Positions 24,247 to 31,626 of a stretch of DNA of 64,000 bases are shown here, one piece after another. Position numbers and translations under genes: made by a program. Below the pieces are notes generated by a model. That model saw nothing but the letters and a program-made list of their open reading frames with translations. It did no database searches and had not been told where the DNA came from. The first letter of the stretch is position 1; each line of letters begins with the position of its first letter. This stretch comes from Methanolacinia petrolearia DSM 11571 (GTDB lineage Archaea > Halobacteriota > Methanomicrobia > Methanomicrobiales > Methanomicrobiaceae): the NCBI RefSeq assembly GCF_000147875.1, contig NC_014507.1, forward strand, positions 2,480,001 to 2,544,000. The letters run 5' to 3'.

Positions 24247-25680
24247 CTATCTTTTCCCCTGCGATCCTGCGAAAACGACGGCCGCCGCCACCAGTGCAAA
24301 TACTGAAACAGAGGGAGATAACGGAGTCTCAGGATTCCCCGGTTCATTACTTCCGGTCTCAACAGCCCCGGTCTCACTCGCTTCAGCTTCAACCGGATTA
24401 ATAAACGGATTCAAATCCACAAACCAGATCTCGTACTCGGACGGTTCATAACCGGGATAATCCTTCGGATACGCCCTCACGAGAAGCTCGCCTTCGTCGA
24501 ACTCGACGATATCACCGACTTCGAATTCATCGTTTCCGGTGATTCGGATCTCTTTCTTCTCCCCGTCCGGGATATGGTAGAGGAAGATCCGGTCATCTTT
24601 CCTGTAAATAAGATAGTCACCGTCGACGGCGTACGAATAAAACCCGAAACTGTCAAAAATATCCCCCGGCTCATTTATTTCCTCAACCGGCTCTTCTATT
24701 CTGTCAATAACAGTGTCTTCCAGGGTGTTCAGGTCGGTTGCATAAAGTATATTCCAGCCATCTTCACCTGAACCATTGGCATTGGCAGATACCTCTTTCG
24801 ACCAGATTAGTATGTCACCTGAAAAACAGTCCCGGCTGACTATCATGCTCCCTTCCTTATACGAATAACCGGTCGACGACGGAATTGTAACCGTCTCCAC
24901 AGATCCTTCACTAAAATCCGGGGGAAGCCTGAAGACCGTCACCCCGTCTTCCGGGATTCTTACACCGGATTCGCTGGAAAGTACAGTTATTGCCACCGCA
25001 GCATTGCCGTCCCCTAACCCGATATGATCATTGGTTTCCCCACAATCATCTATGGTGATCATCTCCCCGGTATCGCGGGAATATATCCGCAACCGGTTCA
25101 GGTTTGTAAATTCTTCCCAATCATACCAGGAGAAATCCTCTATCAGAACAAGATCATTATCTGCGCACAGGTTGACCACAAGATGATCGAATATCTTCTC
25201 GTTGTTTTCCCCGTCAAAACTGAACAATCCTTCCGTAGAAGCACTTGTACCTGTAGGTGTCGTCTTATGCGTTAAAAGAGAGTAATAAACCACACCGTCG
25301 GAGATATCAAGACACTTAATCTCCATCCAGAAAGAAATCCAGTCATCCTTTTTTACGGCAACCTCGGTGGTGTCGAAAGTCTTCGTCTCGCCCGTCCCGC
25401 TATCCCAGATGTAAATGAGAGGGTCTTTGTCTTTACTGTAAGCAATCTTTCCTCCACTCAAACCCATATGAGAAAATTTGTCAGTCGCAGGAAAGGAGAA
25501 AAGATCACACGTATCTCCGTCGACATAGGTGTATCCTGTTTCGATTACAGGAAATTCCTCCGCGCTGGCGGGAATCACAATGAAAAAAAGGATGACTGCT
25601 ATTAAAAGAATAAATGCTCTGAGAGTGCGGCAACACCCGCTTACCGCATCCACATCATCGGAAATCTCAGACCAAATCAT
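24247..25680 (-). CDS. Secreted, membrane-anchored beta-propeller-like paralogue P1
   Basis: This 477-residue protein is the first gene of the P1-P2-P3 operon. It has an N-terminal signal peptide (FILLIAVILFFIVIPASA), extracellular strands of the type IYIWDSGTGETKTFDTTEV and ILYATDLNTLEDTVIDRI, and one C-terminal membrane helix with a basic end (QGKR). The middle is nearly identical in DNA to P3 and the end to P2. Regulon motif copy b and a TATA box (TATATAA, about 25706-25712) lie just upstream, facing the divergent copy c. The role at the cell surface is not known. Confidence 0.83.
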   Translation of the reverse strand: MIWSEISDDVDAVSGCCRTLRAFILLIAVILFFIVIPASAEEFPVIETGYTYVDGDTCDLFSFPATDKFSHMGLSGGKIAYSKDKDPLIYIWDSGTGETKTFDTTEVAVKKDDWISFWMEIKCLDISDGVVYYSLLTHKTTPTGTSASTEGLFSFDGENNEKIFDHLVVNLCADNDLVLIEDFSWYDWEEFTNLNRLRIYSRDTGEMITIDDCGETNDHIGLGDGNAAVAITVLSSESGVRIPEDGVTVFRLPPDFSEGSVETVTIPSSTGYSYKEGSMIVSRDCFSGDILIWSKEVSANANGSGEDGWNILYATDLNTLEDTVIDRIEEPVEEINEPGDIFDSFGFYSYAVDGDYLIYRKDDRIFLYHIPDGEKKEIRITGNDEFEVGDIVEFDEGELLVRAYPKDYPGYEPSEYEIWFVDLNPFINPVEAEASETGAVETGSNEPGNPETPLSPSVSVFALVAAAVVFAGSQGKR

Positions 25681-25714
25681 CTACTGAATAGATAATTTTT
25701 CTCATTATATAGCG

Positions 25715-25734
25715 TTTATTCCGAAAGTACCTAC
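25715..25734 (-). promoter_or_regulatory. Regulon motif, copy b (upstream of P1-P2-P3)
   Basis: On the minus strand it reads GTAGGTACTTTCGGAATAAA, followed by CGC and TATATAA. Copy c faces it 25 bases away, so this is a divergent regulatory region. The gap 25681-26028 otherwise shows no gene: it holds copies b and c, their TATA elements and about 220 bases of AT-rich leader before 26029. Confidence 0.82.
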
Positions 25735-25759
25735 AAATAAATTTTTTTGTTAAAACAAT

Positions 25760-25779
25760 GTAGATACTTTCGGAATAAT
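25760..25779 (+). promoter_or_regulatory. Regulon motif, copy c (upstream of S1)
   Basis: GTAGATACTTTCGGAATAAT is the exact consensus. It is followed by a weaker AT-rich TATA candidate (TTTATTTTAAA, 25781-25791). The nearest plus-strand gene starts 250 bases downstream at 26029, giving an unusually long leader if this is its only promoter. Confidence 0.75.
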
Positions 25780-26028
25780 ATTTATTTTAAATTATATCTT
25801 ACCGCGATCTTGTGAACCACATGTCCAACACTGCATCTGAAATAAAAATTTCAACAAATTGATACTTCCCAAACCTGATTTTCAGGAAAATAAGAAGATA
25901 TACCGATCGCAGGTGTGATTCACACCATGGCCGAAGATATGAATCATAAAACAGGGCTACTAAAAATTGTTGGGAATAATTGATCAATATTACGGAATTC
26001 AGATCTATTCGGCAAAAACTAAAAAAAG

Positions 26029-26808
26029 ATGATAAAAATGAATTCAAAAGCAATAAAATTTTCAATAGCTGCCTGCCTCATCCTATTGATAGTTGCCGTA
26101 TCAGGAGTTGCAAGTGCATACTCTATATCGGCACAAGCAGACGAGAAACAGCTTGAGATCATAAATGAGATCTACGGGCAGGATATGACACAGGGAGAAT
26201 TCTGGGAAATGGTTTTTCCAGAAGAATATGCATTAATGAAAAAGAATCTCTCAGATGAAGAGTTCAAAGAATTCTGCAGCACAGAGAAATATTGGGGAGA
26301 TGACTACCAGGAGTTACCCTACGGAGCTAACGTATGGGACAAGAACGGCCCGGTCTCCCTTGCATCACTCACCGAAGAACAGAAAAGCAGTTATGGCCTT
26401 GAAAACCTGAAAACAGATAATAGTGGATATATCATACAGGGATCAAATTCTGAAGCAAGTTATCTTGTAGACAAATTATGCACACTACTTGACAGTAAGA
26501 GTGCGCTTGTATTATATGCAGATAATCTTGGGAGAAGTGGTTCTTCAATTACCTATAGCGGCTCAGGTAAAGTTTCAGGATATACAACTTCAACATCATT
26601 AACTCTAACTGTTGAACTGTACGGAGATGACTCAAGAGTTGCATATGTTGAACGTTATGGAAAAAAAGGTGAAACTGTTACAGCAAGTTCTGCTCATGCA
26701 AGTCCAAGAACAGGCGTACTGTACCAATCTAAAGTTACCGGAACATCGACAAATCCCAGTCTCTCTGGTTACACCTGGTCGCCGGCAAGACAGTGGCCGT
26801 TTAGTTAA
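26029..26808 (+). CDS. Small secreted protein S1 of the YWG-ELPYGAN family
   Basis: This 259-residue protein has a signal peptide (FSIAACLILLIVAVSGVASA, residues 11-30). It then has a conserved domain of about 80 residues with EIYGQDMTQGEFWEMVFPEEY and the signature YWGDDYQELPYGANVWD (88-104). The same domain occurs in the next two genes. A serine/threonine/glycine-rich C-terminal part (SGSGKVSGYTTSTSLTLTV) is specific to S1 and looks beta-rich. No membrane anchor follows, so it is probably released or bound to the surface. I do not recognise the family. The start could also be the ATG at 26038. A hairpin after the gene may terminate it. Confidence 0.8.
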   Translation: MIKMNSKAIKFSIAACLILLIVAVSGVASAYSISAQADEKQLEIINEIYGQDMTQGEFWEMVFPEEYALMKKNLSDEEFKEFCSTEKYWGDDYQELPYGANVWDKNGPVSLASLTEEQKSSYGLENLKTDNSGYIIQGSNSEASYLVDKLCTLLDSKSALVLYADNLGRSGSSITYSGSGKVSGYTTSTSLTLTVELYGDDSRVAYVERYGKKGETVTASSAHASPRTGVLYQSKVTGTSTNPSLSGYTWSPARQWPFS

Positions 26809-26884
26809 AGTATATTGATGAGAGACTGGCATGGCAGTTAAACTCTGACTGCACAGCGCCTCGATCAAACCAAATCCAAAAAAA

Positions 26885-26908
26885 GGGGGGCCTGAAAAGC
26901 TCCCCCTC
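26885..26908 (+). terminator. Hairpin after S1
   Basis: GGGGGGCC and GCTCCCCC form an imperfect stem around TGAAAA, followed by TCTTATT, about 75 bases after the S1 stop. The next unit has its own promoter motif, which supports termination here. Confidence 0.5.
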
Positions 26909-26958
26909 TTATTCTGTTACCTGAAAAATTTACAAAATAAAATCAAAAACACCGTCCC

Positions 26959-26980
26959 GTGTAGATACTTTCGGAATAAT
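26959..26980 (+). promoter_or_regulatory. Regulon motif, copy d (upstream of S2)
   Basis: The exact 20-base consensus GTAGATACTTTCGGAATAAT is at 26961-26980, with GT before it. GCATATTTAAGC follows as the TATA element. The S2 start lies 93 bases downstream, leaving a leader of about 60 bases. Confidence 0.85.
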
Positions 26981-27072
26981 GCATATTTAAGCTTCAATCT
27001 AATCATTGCCTGTAGATTGCCGGCATAGTGCATGCAGGCAACTGACATACAGACAAAAAGGAGACGGAAGAC

Positions 27073-27645
27073 ATGAAAATAAACGGACTGAAAATAACCG
27101 CAGCGATATCATTTCTGCTGCTGATCTGGGCGGTAACCGGAGCCGCGGGTGCGTACTCCATATCCGCCGAAGCGAACGAAAGCCAGCTTGAGATCATAAA
27201 GGAGATCTACGGGCAGGAGATGACACAGGGAGAGTTCTGGGCAACAGTGTACCCCGAAGAGTACGCGATGATGAAAGAGAACATGTCGCCTGCAGAATTC
27301 GAAAACTTCTCGAACATGGAAAAATACTGGGGGGACGACCATCCAGAACTCCCGTACGGCGCTAATGTGTGGGACGAAAACGGGCCGGTGAACCTCAACG
27401 AGATAAGCCCGGAGGAAAAAGAGGAATTCGGACTGGATGGAGTAATCGTCGACGACAGCGGGTACATCATACTCGGTTATGACAACGACGTCGAAGGAGC
27501 AAAAGCAAGGCTTGAAAGCTACGGGGACGTAAGCGGGGAAAATTTCCTCTCGGCCCTTGCAACAGCAGGTATTTACGGGAACTCACCGCTTAGTATCTCC
27601 GCCGGGATGATCGAAGCACTCACAGGATTCTTCAGGATCGCCTGA
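27073..27645 (+). CDS. Small secreted protein S2 of the YWG-ELPYGAN family
   Basis: This 190-residue protein is a close paralogue of S1 in its first 120 residues. It has a signal peptide (ISFLLLIWAVTGAAGA), EIYGQEMTQGEFWATVYPEEY, and YWGDDHPELPYGANVWDENG near 85-103. Its C-terminal part differs from S1 and is short and helical (NFLSALATAGIYGN). There is no membrane anchor. AAGGAGAC lies upstream of the ATG, and regulon motif copy d stands 93 bases upstream. Copy 2 of the two-hairpin repeat begins five bases after its stop. The function is unknown. Confidence 0.82.
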   Translation: MKINGLKITAAISFLLLIWAVTGAAGAYSISAEANESQLEIIKEIYGQEMTQGEFWATVYPEEYAMMKENMSPAEFENFSNMEKYWGDDHPELPYGANVWDENGPVNLNEISPEEKEEFGLDGVIVDDSGYIILGYDNDVEGAKARLESYGDVSGENFLSALATAGIYGNSPLSISAGMIEALTGFFRIA

Positions 27646-27650
27646 AAGAC

Positions 27651-27715
27651 AAAAACGTTTATGAAACAAAGGTTTCATGGACTGTTTCATGTAAATCACA
27701 ACGTGATTTTCATGT
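27651..27715 (+). repeat. Two-hairpin interspersed repeat, copy 2
   Basis: It is 63 of 65 bases identical to 4401-4465. The first hairpin (ATGAAAC-AAAG-GTTTCAT) is unchanged; the second has one stem mismatch (CACA instead of CACG). Like copy 1, it directly follows a plus-strand stop codon. Confidence 0.8.
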
Positions 27716-27767
27716 AAACAATTCACCTCTTTTTTTCAAAACTACGAAGATAAGATGACAGAAATCA

Positions 27768-27791
27768 CCGTGTAGACGGTTTCGGAATAAT
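27768..27791 (+). promoter_or_regulatory. Regulon motif, copy e (upstream of S3 and its regulator)
   Basis: GTAGACGGTTTCGGAATAAT (27772-27791) differs from the consensus only in the ATAC segment. It is followed by GCCTATATATG, a strong TATA element with the same spacing as in copies a, b and d. The S3 start is about 110 bases downstream. Confidence 0.8.
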
Positions 27792-27902
27792 GCCTATATA
27801 TGACCCACATTATATAGTTCATTCATTATTCAAAAACCCCGACTGCCGGTAAAAATACCAGGTAGTTTTATGTTGCAACAAAATTCAGAGGGCAGGCGAA
27901 AG

Positions 27903-28607
27903 ATGTTTAAAAGAAGAAAAACCGGAATAAAATGCCTCTTCATTGTTCTTGCTTCGGCCCTCCTCATCTCACAGGCAACAGTCGCGGAAAACCTGACAGG
28001 AGAAGAGAACGACATAATCGATCCTATAAACGAACTCTATGGGAAAAATATCACGAACGGCGAATACCTCGAAGCTGCAAACCCCGGATACCTCGAAACC
28101 CTGAGAGGGGAGATGGGCGAAGATGAGTTCGAAGAATATTACAACACGCAAAAATACTGGGGAAACAAAAACCCGGAACTTCCTTACGGCGCAAACCTGT
28201 GGGACGAAAACGGACCGGTGAATCTCAGCGCATTGAATGAAACGGAGAAAGAGAAGTACGGGCTGGAATCGGCCCTGATCGGGGGCGACGGTTATGTCGT
28301 CCTCGGGTACATGAAAAGAGAGATCGAAGAAGACGAATCGATCCCGTTCTATAAACAAATGCCCGAAGGAGTTGAAAACTTCACCTGCGATCTCAACTGG
28401 ATCAATCCCGAAAGCGAACTGAAACTAACAATATTTGCACCCGACGGAATGATGGGACCGTATTACGACGATTCCGACGGGCTCACAAACAGCAGGATCT
28501 TCTTCAGGATTTCAAGACCGCAGGGTATCGAAAGCGGGGAGTGGTATGCGGTTATCGAGGCAGAAAAAACAGAAGAAGAGCAGCCGTTCATCTTCCTGAT
28601 GTATTGA
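27903..28607 (+). CDS. Small secreted protein S3 of the YWG-ELPYGAN family
   Basis: This protein of about 234 residues has a basic n-region (MFKRRKTGIK) and a signal peptide (LFIVLASALLISQATVA). It then has the family domain: NELYGKNITNGEYLEAANPGY and YWGNKNPELPYGANLWDENG. Its C-terminal part (about 110 residues) is unrelated to S1 and S2 and looks beta-rich (ESELKLTIFAPDGMMGPYYDD), ending IEAEKTEEEQPFIFLMY. The ATG at 27903 is preferred to one 11 codons upstream. The regulator gene starts ten bases after its stop, so the two share a transcript from motif copy e. The family's function is unknown. Confidence 0.8.
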   Translation: MFKRRKTGIKCLFIVLASALLISQATVAENLTGEENDIIDPINELYGKNITNGEYLEAANPGYLETLRGEMGEDEFEEYYNTQKYWGNKNPELPYGANLWDENGPVNLSALNETEKEKYGLESALIGGDGYVVLGYMKREIEEDESIPFYKQMPEGVENFTCDLNWINPESELKLTIFAPDGMMGPYYDDSDGLTNSRIFFRISRPQGIESGEWYAVIEAEKTEEEQPFIFLMY

Positions 28608-28617
28608 GGTATGATAT

Positions 28618-29448
28618 ATGAGAAACAGCCGGAATAAAAAAGTCGCTTTGTGGTTTTTCACGGGGGTATTTATTATAATATTCTCCGCCTTTACGACCGG
28701 GGTTTCCGCGATCGAGACCGGCGGGTATGTCGTTGAACCGGCATACGGCATTTCACCCGATTATACCTCAATTTATTTTGGAGAACTCTCAGGCGGTTAT
28801 GACTTCCTTGAAGGACCCGGACCAGAGCAGATAGAATTTCAGGACCTTCCCCTGGCAATCATTCTCATCCTTCTCGGAATAGGAATTGCCGCATTCATGA
28901 TCCAACCCCTGAAACTGTTTTTATCAGGAAAAATTGCACTTATTCCCGGGCTGTCCAGGTTAAAGAAGACGAATCTCCTGGACAACGAATCCCGGAGAAA
29001 GGTATACGAGACAATTCTTCAAAATCCCGGCATACAGCTTTGTGAAATTGAGAAAAAGACAGATCTTACCAACAAGAATGCCGAATACCACGTAAAGAAA
29101 CTCCTGGGCCACAATATGATCGTATTCAGGCAGACTTCGAGAGGAAAGGGATATTTCAAAAATTCCGATTCATATTCATCAGAAGAAAAACTGCTCTACA
29201 TCCATTCCAAAAATCCTACAGAGAAAAGAATAATAGAAATAATCCACGAAAATCCCGGAATTACACGAAAGGAGCTCAGCGAAAGGATACATATCTCCGC
29301 ACCCTCGATAAGCTGGTACATCGCAGGGCTTATCGGGGACAATATCATCCGGAAGGAAAAGAAGGGAAACAGGGTCCATTATTATGTCAGCGAATACCTG
29401 AAGAACGACCTCTTCAACATAATCGGAGCTGAGAGCACCGTTGCCTGA
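28618..29448 (+). CDS. Membrane-bound double winged-helix transcription regulator
   Basis: This 276-residue protein has an N-terminal hydrophobic segment (VALWFFTGVFIIIFSAFTTGVSA), a short outside loop, and a second membrane helix (LPLAIILILLGIGIAAFMI, about 80-100). The cytoplasmic part holds two ArsR/MarR-like winged helices: RRKVYETILQNPGIQLCEIEKKTDLTNKNAEYHVKKL (given in pieces, about 123-160) and KRIIEIIHENPGITRKELSE (about 200-245) with SISWYIAGLI. Such one-component membrane regulators are common in methanogens. It lies in the same transcript as S3, at the end of the locus with five shared promoter motifs, so it is the natural candidate to bind them. That link is inference. Confidence 0.85.
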   Translation: MRNSRNKKVALWFFTGVFIIIFSAFTTGVSAIETGGYVVEPAYGISPDYTSIYFGELSGGYDFLEGPGPEQIEFQDLPLAIILILLGIGIAAFMIQPLKLFLSGKIALIPGLSRLKKTNLLDNESRRKVYETILQNPGIQLCEIEKKTDLTNKNAEYHVKKLLGHNMIVFRQTSRGKGYFKNSDSYSSEEKLLYIHSKNPTEKRIIEIIHENPGITRKELSERIHISAPSISWYIAGLIGDNIIRKEKKGNRVHYYVSEYLKNDLFNIIGAESTVA

Positions 29449-29601
29449 AAAAAAATTACAGGCAATTCACAAATTAAATCCAATCGCCAAAAAAAACACT
29501 TTTCTCAAAACGGACATCGATATAAATAATCCCGGATCAAACCGCAATGAATCTCCTTCCCGGAAATCCGGAGGGAAGAAATCAAGCGGGATGATAAGAA
29601 A

Positions 29602-29847
29602 ATGGCAAAGGAAATCAAAATCGAACCGGGTCTCTCTTTTATGGATAACAACGCCGGAAAAATTCCAAACGACCTCTTCGAAAAAGATCATCTTTACAAC
29701 TTTGCGGTGTTTGCAGCAGTTTGCAGCAGTTTGCGGAATCGTGCTGCAAACAAAACAATCATAGTACAAACCCCGTTTCAGTTTTCTACCACAAAAAACG
29801 ATTTTAAAATTATGTTTGCAGCAAAACGAAAAAAGCACACAGTATGA
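29602..29847 (+). CDS. Possible small ORF in the repeat-bearing gap
   Basis: This 81-codon frame begins MAKEIKIEPGLSFMDNNAG, which looks coding, and a TATA-like ATATAAATA lies about 80 bases upstream. Its middle, however, runs through the TTTGCAGCA repeat array (AVCSSLRNRAAN), and no clear RBS is seen. It may be a small protein, a remnant or chance. The rest of the gap 29449-30098 holds the repeat array and AT-rich sequence. Confidence 0.3.
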   Translation: MAKEIKIEPGLSFMDNNAGKIPNDLFEKDHLYNFAVFAAVCSSLRNRAANKTIIVQTPFQFSTTKNDFKIMFAAKRKKHTV

Positions 29848-30036
29848 AAAAGAGGCGTTGGTAAAAGAAGTGCTTTGTGTGCTCCCATATTTTTCCGCAA
29901 ACTACAATGATAATAATAAAATATTCAATAATATGTACAATAAATAAAAACTAAGCTCAATTTAATCTTTTTAACTTTGCAGCAACTTGCTGCAAACATG
30001 CTGCAAACTGCTGCAAAGTTGCAAACAAAACAGTCA
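29689..30036. repeat. Iteron-like TGCTGCAAAC repeat clusters
   Basis: Two related blocks of about 72 bases (29689-29760 and 29965-30036) both begin ATCTTT..AACTTTGC and both end TGCAAACAAAACA. Inside they carry repeated units TTTGCAGCA or its reverse TGCTGCAAAC: two or three in the first block, three in the second. Another unit is at about 29814. The blocks flank a gene-poor stretch before the DUF457 gene. They may be binding sites for a regulator or a replication protein. Confidence 0.65.
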
Positions 30037-30098
30037 AAAGATCCGAATCGTTCAGGATCACCGCAATTTTTTATCACATCAGCCGGTGAAAGAGATCT

Positions 30099-30983
30099 AT
30101 GGACATCCTGACGCATGCCTTCTCCGTGATCTTTCTCGGCGGGAACCTGGACATTTTCCTCGTCTGCTTCGGCGTTGTCGGGACGATCCTCCCCGACATG
30201 GATATCCTCATGCACCGCTTGTCCGGCAGGGACCCCCTCCTGTATATCTTCTCCCACGGCGGGATCACGCACAGCATTGCAGGGTCGATCCTTATTGCGA
30301 TCGTCGCTTTTTCTTCGATCTGCCTCATGCAGCTCGCCGGGATTCTGTCTCTCCCGTCAGATCCCGGATTCTGGATCTCAGGACTCGGGATGATCGTCGG
30401 CGGAGCACTCCTGCACATAACTCTCGACTACCTTGCCTATCCCGGAATACCCCTCTTCTTCCCGCTCTCGGACAAAAAATATACACTCGGAATATTCCCC
30501 GGCCCGAGTCTCTTTCTTACGATTGCAAGCGTCGTATTTCTCATACTGCTCATTTTGGGATTTGCAGGAGCGGCGGACATATACCTCTGGGGGATCGTCT
30601 TCTTAGGAATCATAATTTTTTCATTAATAAAAAAAGGTCTCGTCGCCGGCAGGTTCAGGGGAAAAGAGACGATTCCGACCTTTCACCCCCTGCACTGGAT
30701 AATCGTATCCGAAGACGATCGCGAATACACAATCAGCCGATATTCGATTACCGGTGGAGTATACGGGGAATCGGCATACAAAAAAAGTGAAAGTGTCGGA
30801 GAAGAAGAGATCGAAGCACTTGCAGACGACCCGGAGATGAAAAGACTCAGGTACTCTTCGTACCTCGTCGTATTCGAACGCAGTGAGGGAAAGATCAGGG
30901 CATACGATCCCCTGAGAGTTTCGGGACTGATGTTCTATCCGCCGGATTACCGCGAGTATGTAGCTGAACTGCCTGAGTCATGA
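30099..30983 (+). CDS. Membrane-bound metal-dependent hydrolase, YdjM/DUF457 family
   Basis: This 294-residue membrane protein begins MDILTHAFSVIFLGG. It carries the DUF457/YdjM signatures ILPDMDILMHRL and SHGGITHSIAG, whose Asp and His residues are thought to bind metal, followed by LLHITLDYLAYPG. There are about four or five membrane helices in the first 190 residues, then a soluble C-terminal region of about 100 residues (EYTISRYSITGGVYGESAYK). The family is called a membrane hydrolase, but its substrate is not established. The iteron-like repeats precede it. Confidence 0.82.
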   Translation: MDILTHAFSVIFLGGNLDIFLVCFGVVGTILPDMDILMHRLSGRDPLLYIFSHGGITHSIAGSILIAIVAFSSICLMQLAGILSLPSDPGFWISGLGMIVGGALLHITLDYLAYPGIPLFFPLSDKKYTLGIFPGPSLFLTIASVVFLILLILGFAGAADIYLWGIVFLGIIIFSLIKKGLVAGRFRGKETIPTFHPLHWIIVSEDDREYTISRYSITGGVYGESAYKKSESVGEEEIEALADDPEMKRLRYSSYLVVFERSEGKIRAYDPLRVSGLMFYPPDYREYVAELPES

Positions 30984-31044
30984 ACTTCCGTAATTTTGGA
31001 TCAAAATCTGATATACCATCCAAAATTCTATAATGCATACCTGC

Positions 31045-31060
31045 GCATACTAATGTATGC
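31045..31060 (+). promoter_or_regulatory. Palindromic operator over the antitoxin start codon
   Basis: GCATACTAATGTATGC is a perfect 16-base palindrome that ends just inside the antitoxin start codon region (ATG at 31057). A further half-site GCATAC lies ten bases upstream (31035-31040). This is the layout expected for autorepression by a toxin-antitoxin complex. Confidence 0.6.
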
Positions 31061-31338
31061 AATCCACTTCAATCAGGATTCGATCTGATACGAGGAACAG
31101 TCTTTCCCGGCTCAAAAAACATCCGAGGGAATCCTTCGATGATGTTATCAACCGGCTCATCGAATCGACGGTCGACGACGAACCCCTGAGCGAAGAGAGC
31201 CTTCAGGCGATCGAGAAATCTCTCAAAGAATATCGCGAGGGGATCTACTATACTCACGAAGAGATCCTCGCCGACCTTGGCGTTGCCGAAGAGAACGACA
31301 AGGAATACGATTATAAAAAGAAAGAGAACGATGCCTGA
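31057..31338 (+). CDS. Antitoxin of a RelBE/ParDE-type pair
   Basis: This 93-residue acidic protein starts MQSTSIRIRSDTRNSLSRLK, a ribbon-helix-helix-like strand and helix as in many archaeal VapB/RelB-type antitoxins. It continues with ESFDDVINRLIES and a charged, probably disordered C-terminus (EENDKEYDYKKKENDA) that would wrap the toxin. Its stop codon overlaps the toxin start (TGATG), the usual arrangement for a coupled pair. A palindrome lies over its start codon and is the likely operator. Confidence 0.8.
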   Translation: MQSTSIRIRSDTRNSLSRLKKHPRESFDDVINRLIESTVDDEPLSEESLQAIEKSLKEYREGIYYTHEEILADLGVAEENDKEYDYKKKENDA

Positions 31339-31610
31339 TGGCATTCCGGCTCAGTTATTCGTCATCCGCCCGACATGCACTAAAAAAAATTCCACGCGAA
31401 ATCTCCCTCAGGCTCGTATCCGAACTCAAGAGTCTCGCGGAGGAAAAAGATCCCGCATTCTTCCTGAAGAATCTTCACGGATTCGACAACCCTCCGCTTT
31501 ATTCACTAAGGATCGGGCGTTACAGGGCTGTAATGTCCGTTCTCGACGATGTGATGATCATCCACGTAATCGAGATCGGGCACCGGAGCAGTGTATACAG
31601 GAGATTTTAG
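31338..31610 (+). CDS. RelE/ParE-family toxin
   Basis: This 90-residue protein has the RelE-superfamily pattern: FRLSYSSSARHALKKIPREI at the N-terminus, then FDNPPLYSLRIGRYRAVMSVLDDVMIIHVIEIGHRSSVYRRF (shown as separate family blocks LRIGRYRAV and IEIGHRSSVYRRF). The arginines and terminal YRRF are typical of active mRNA-interferase or gyrase-targeting members. The start overlaps the antitoxin stop. RelE activity on ribosome-bound mRNA is known for the family; here it is inferred. Confidence 0.85.
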   Translation: MAFRLSYSSSARHALKKIPREISLRLVSELKSLAEEKDPAFFLKNLHGFDNPPLYSLRIGRYRAVMSVLDDVMIIHVIEIGHRSSVYRRF

Positions 31611-31626
31611 AATTTATTATTCCATA

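Noticed and set aside
29441-29764. 107-codon plus-strand frame after the regulator gene
   Set aside because: It starts inside the regulator's end, has a Lys/Ser-rich random look, and has no RBS.
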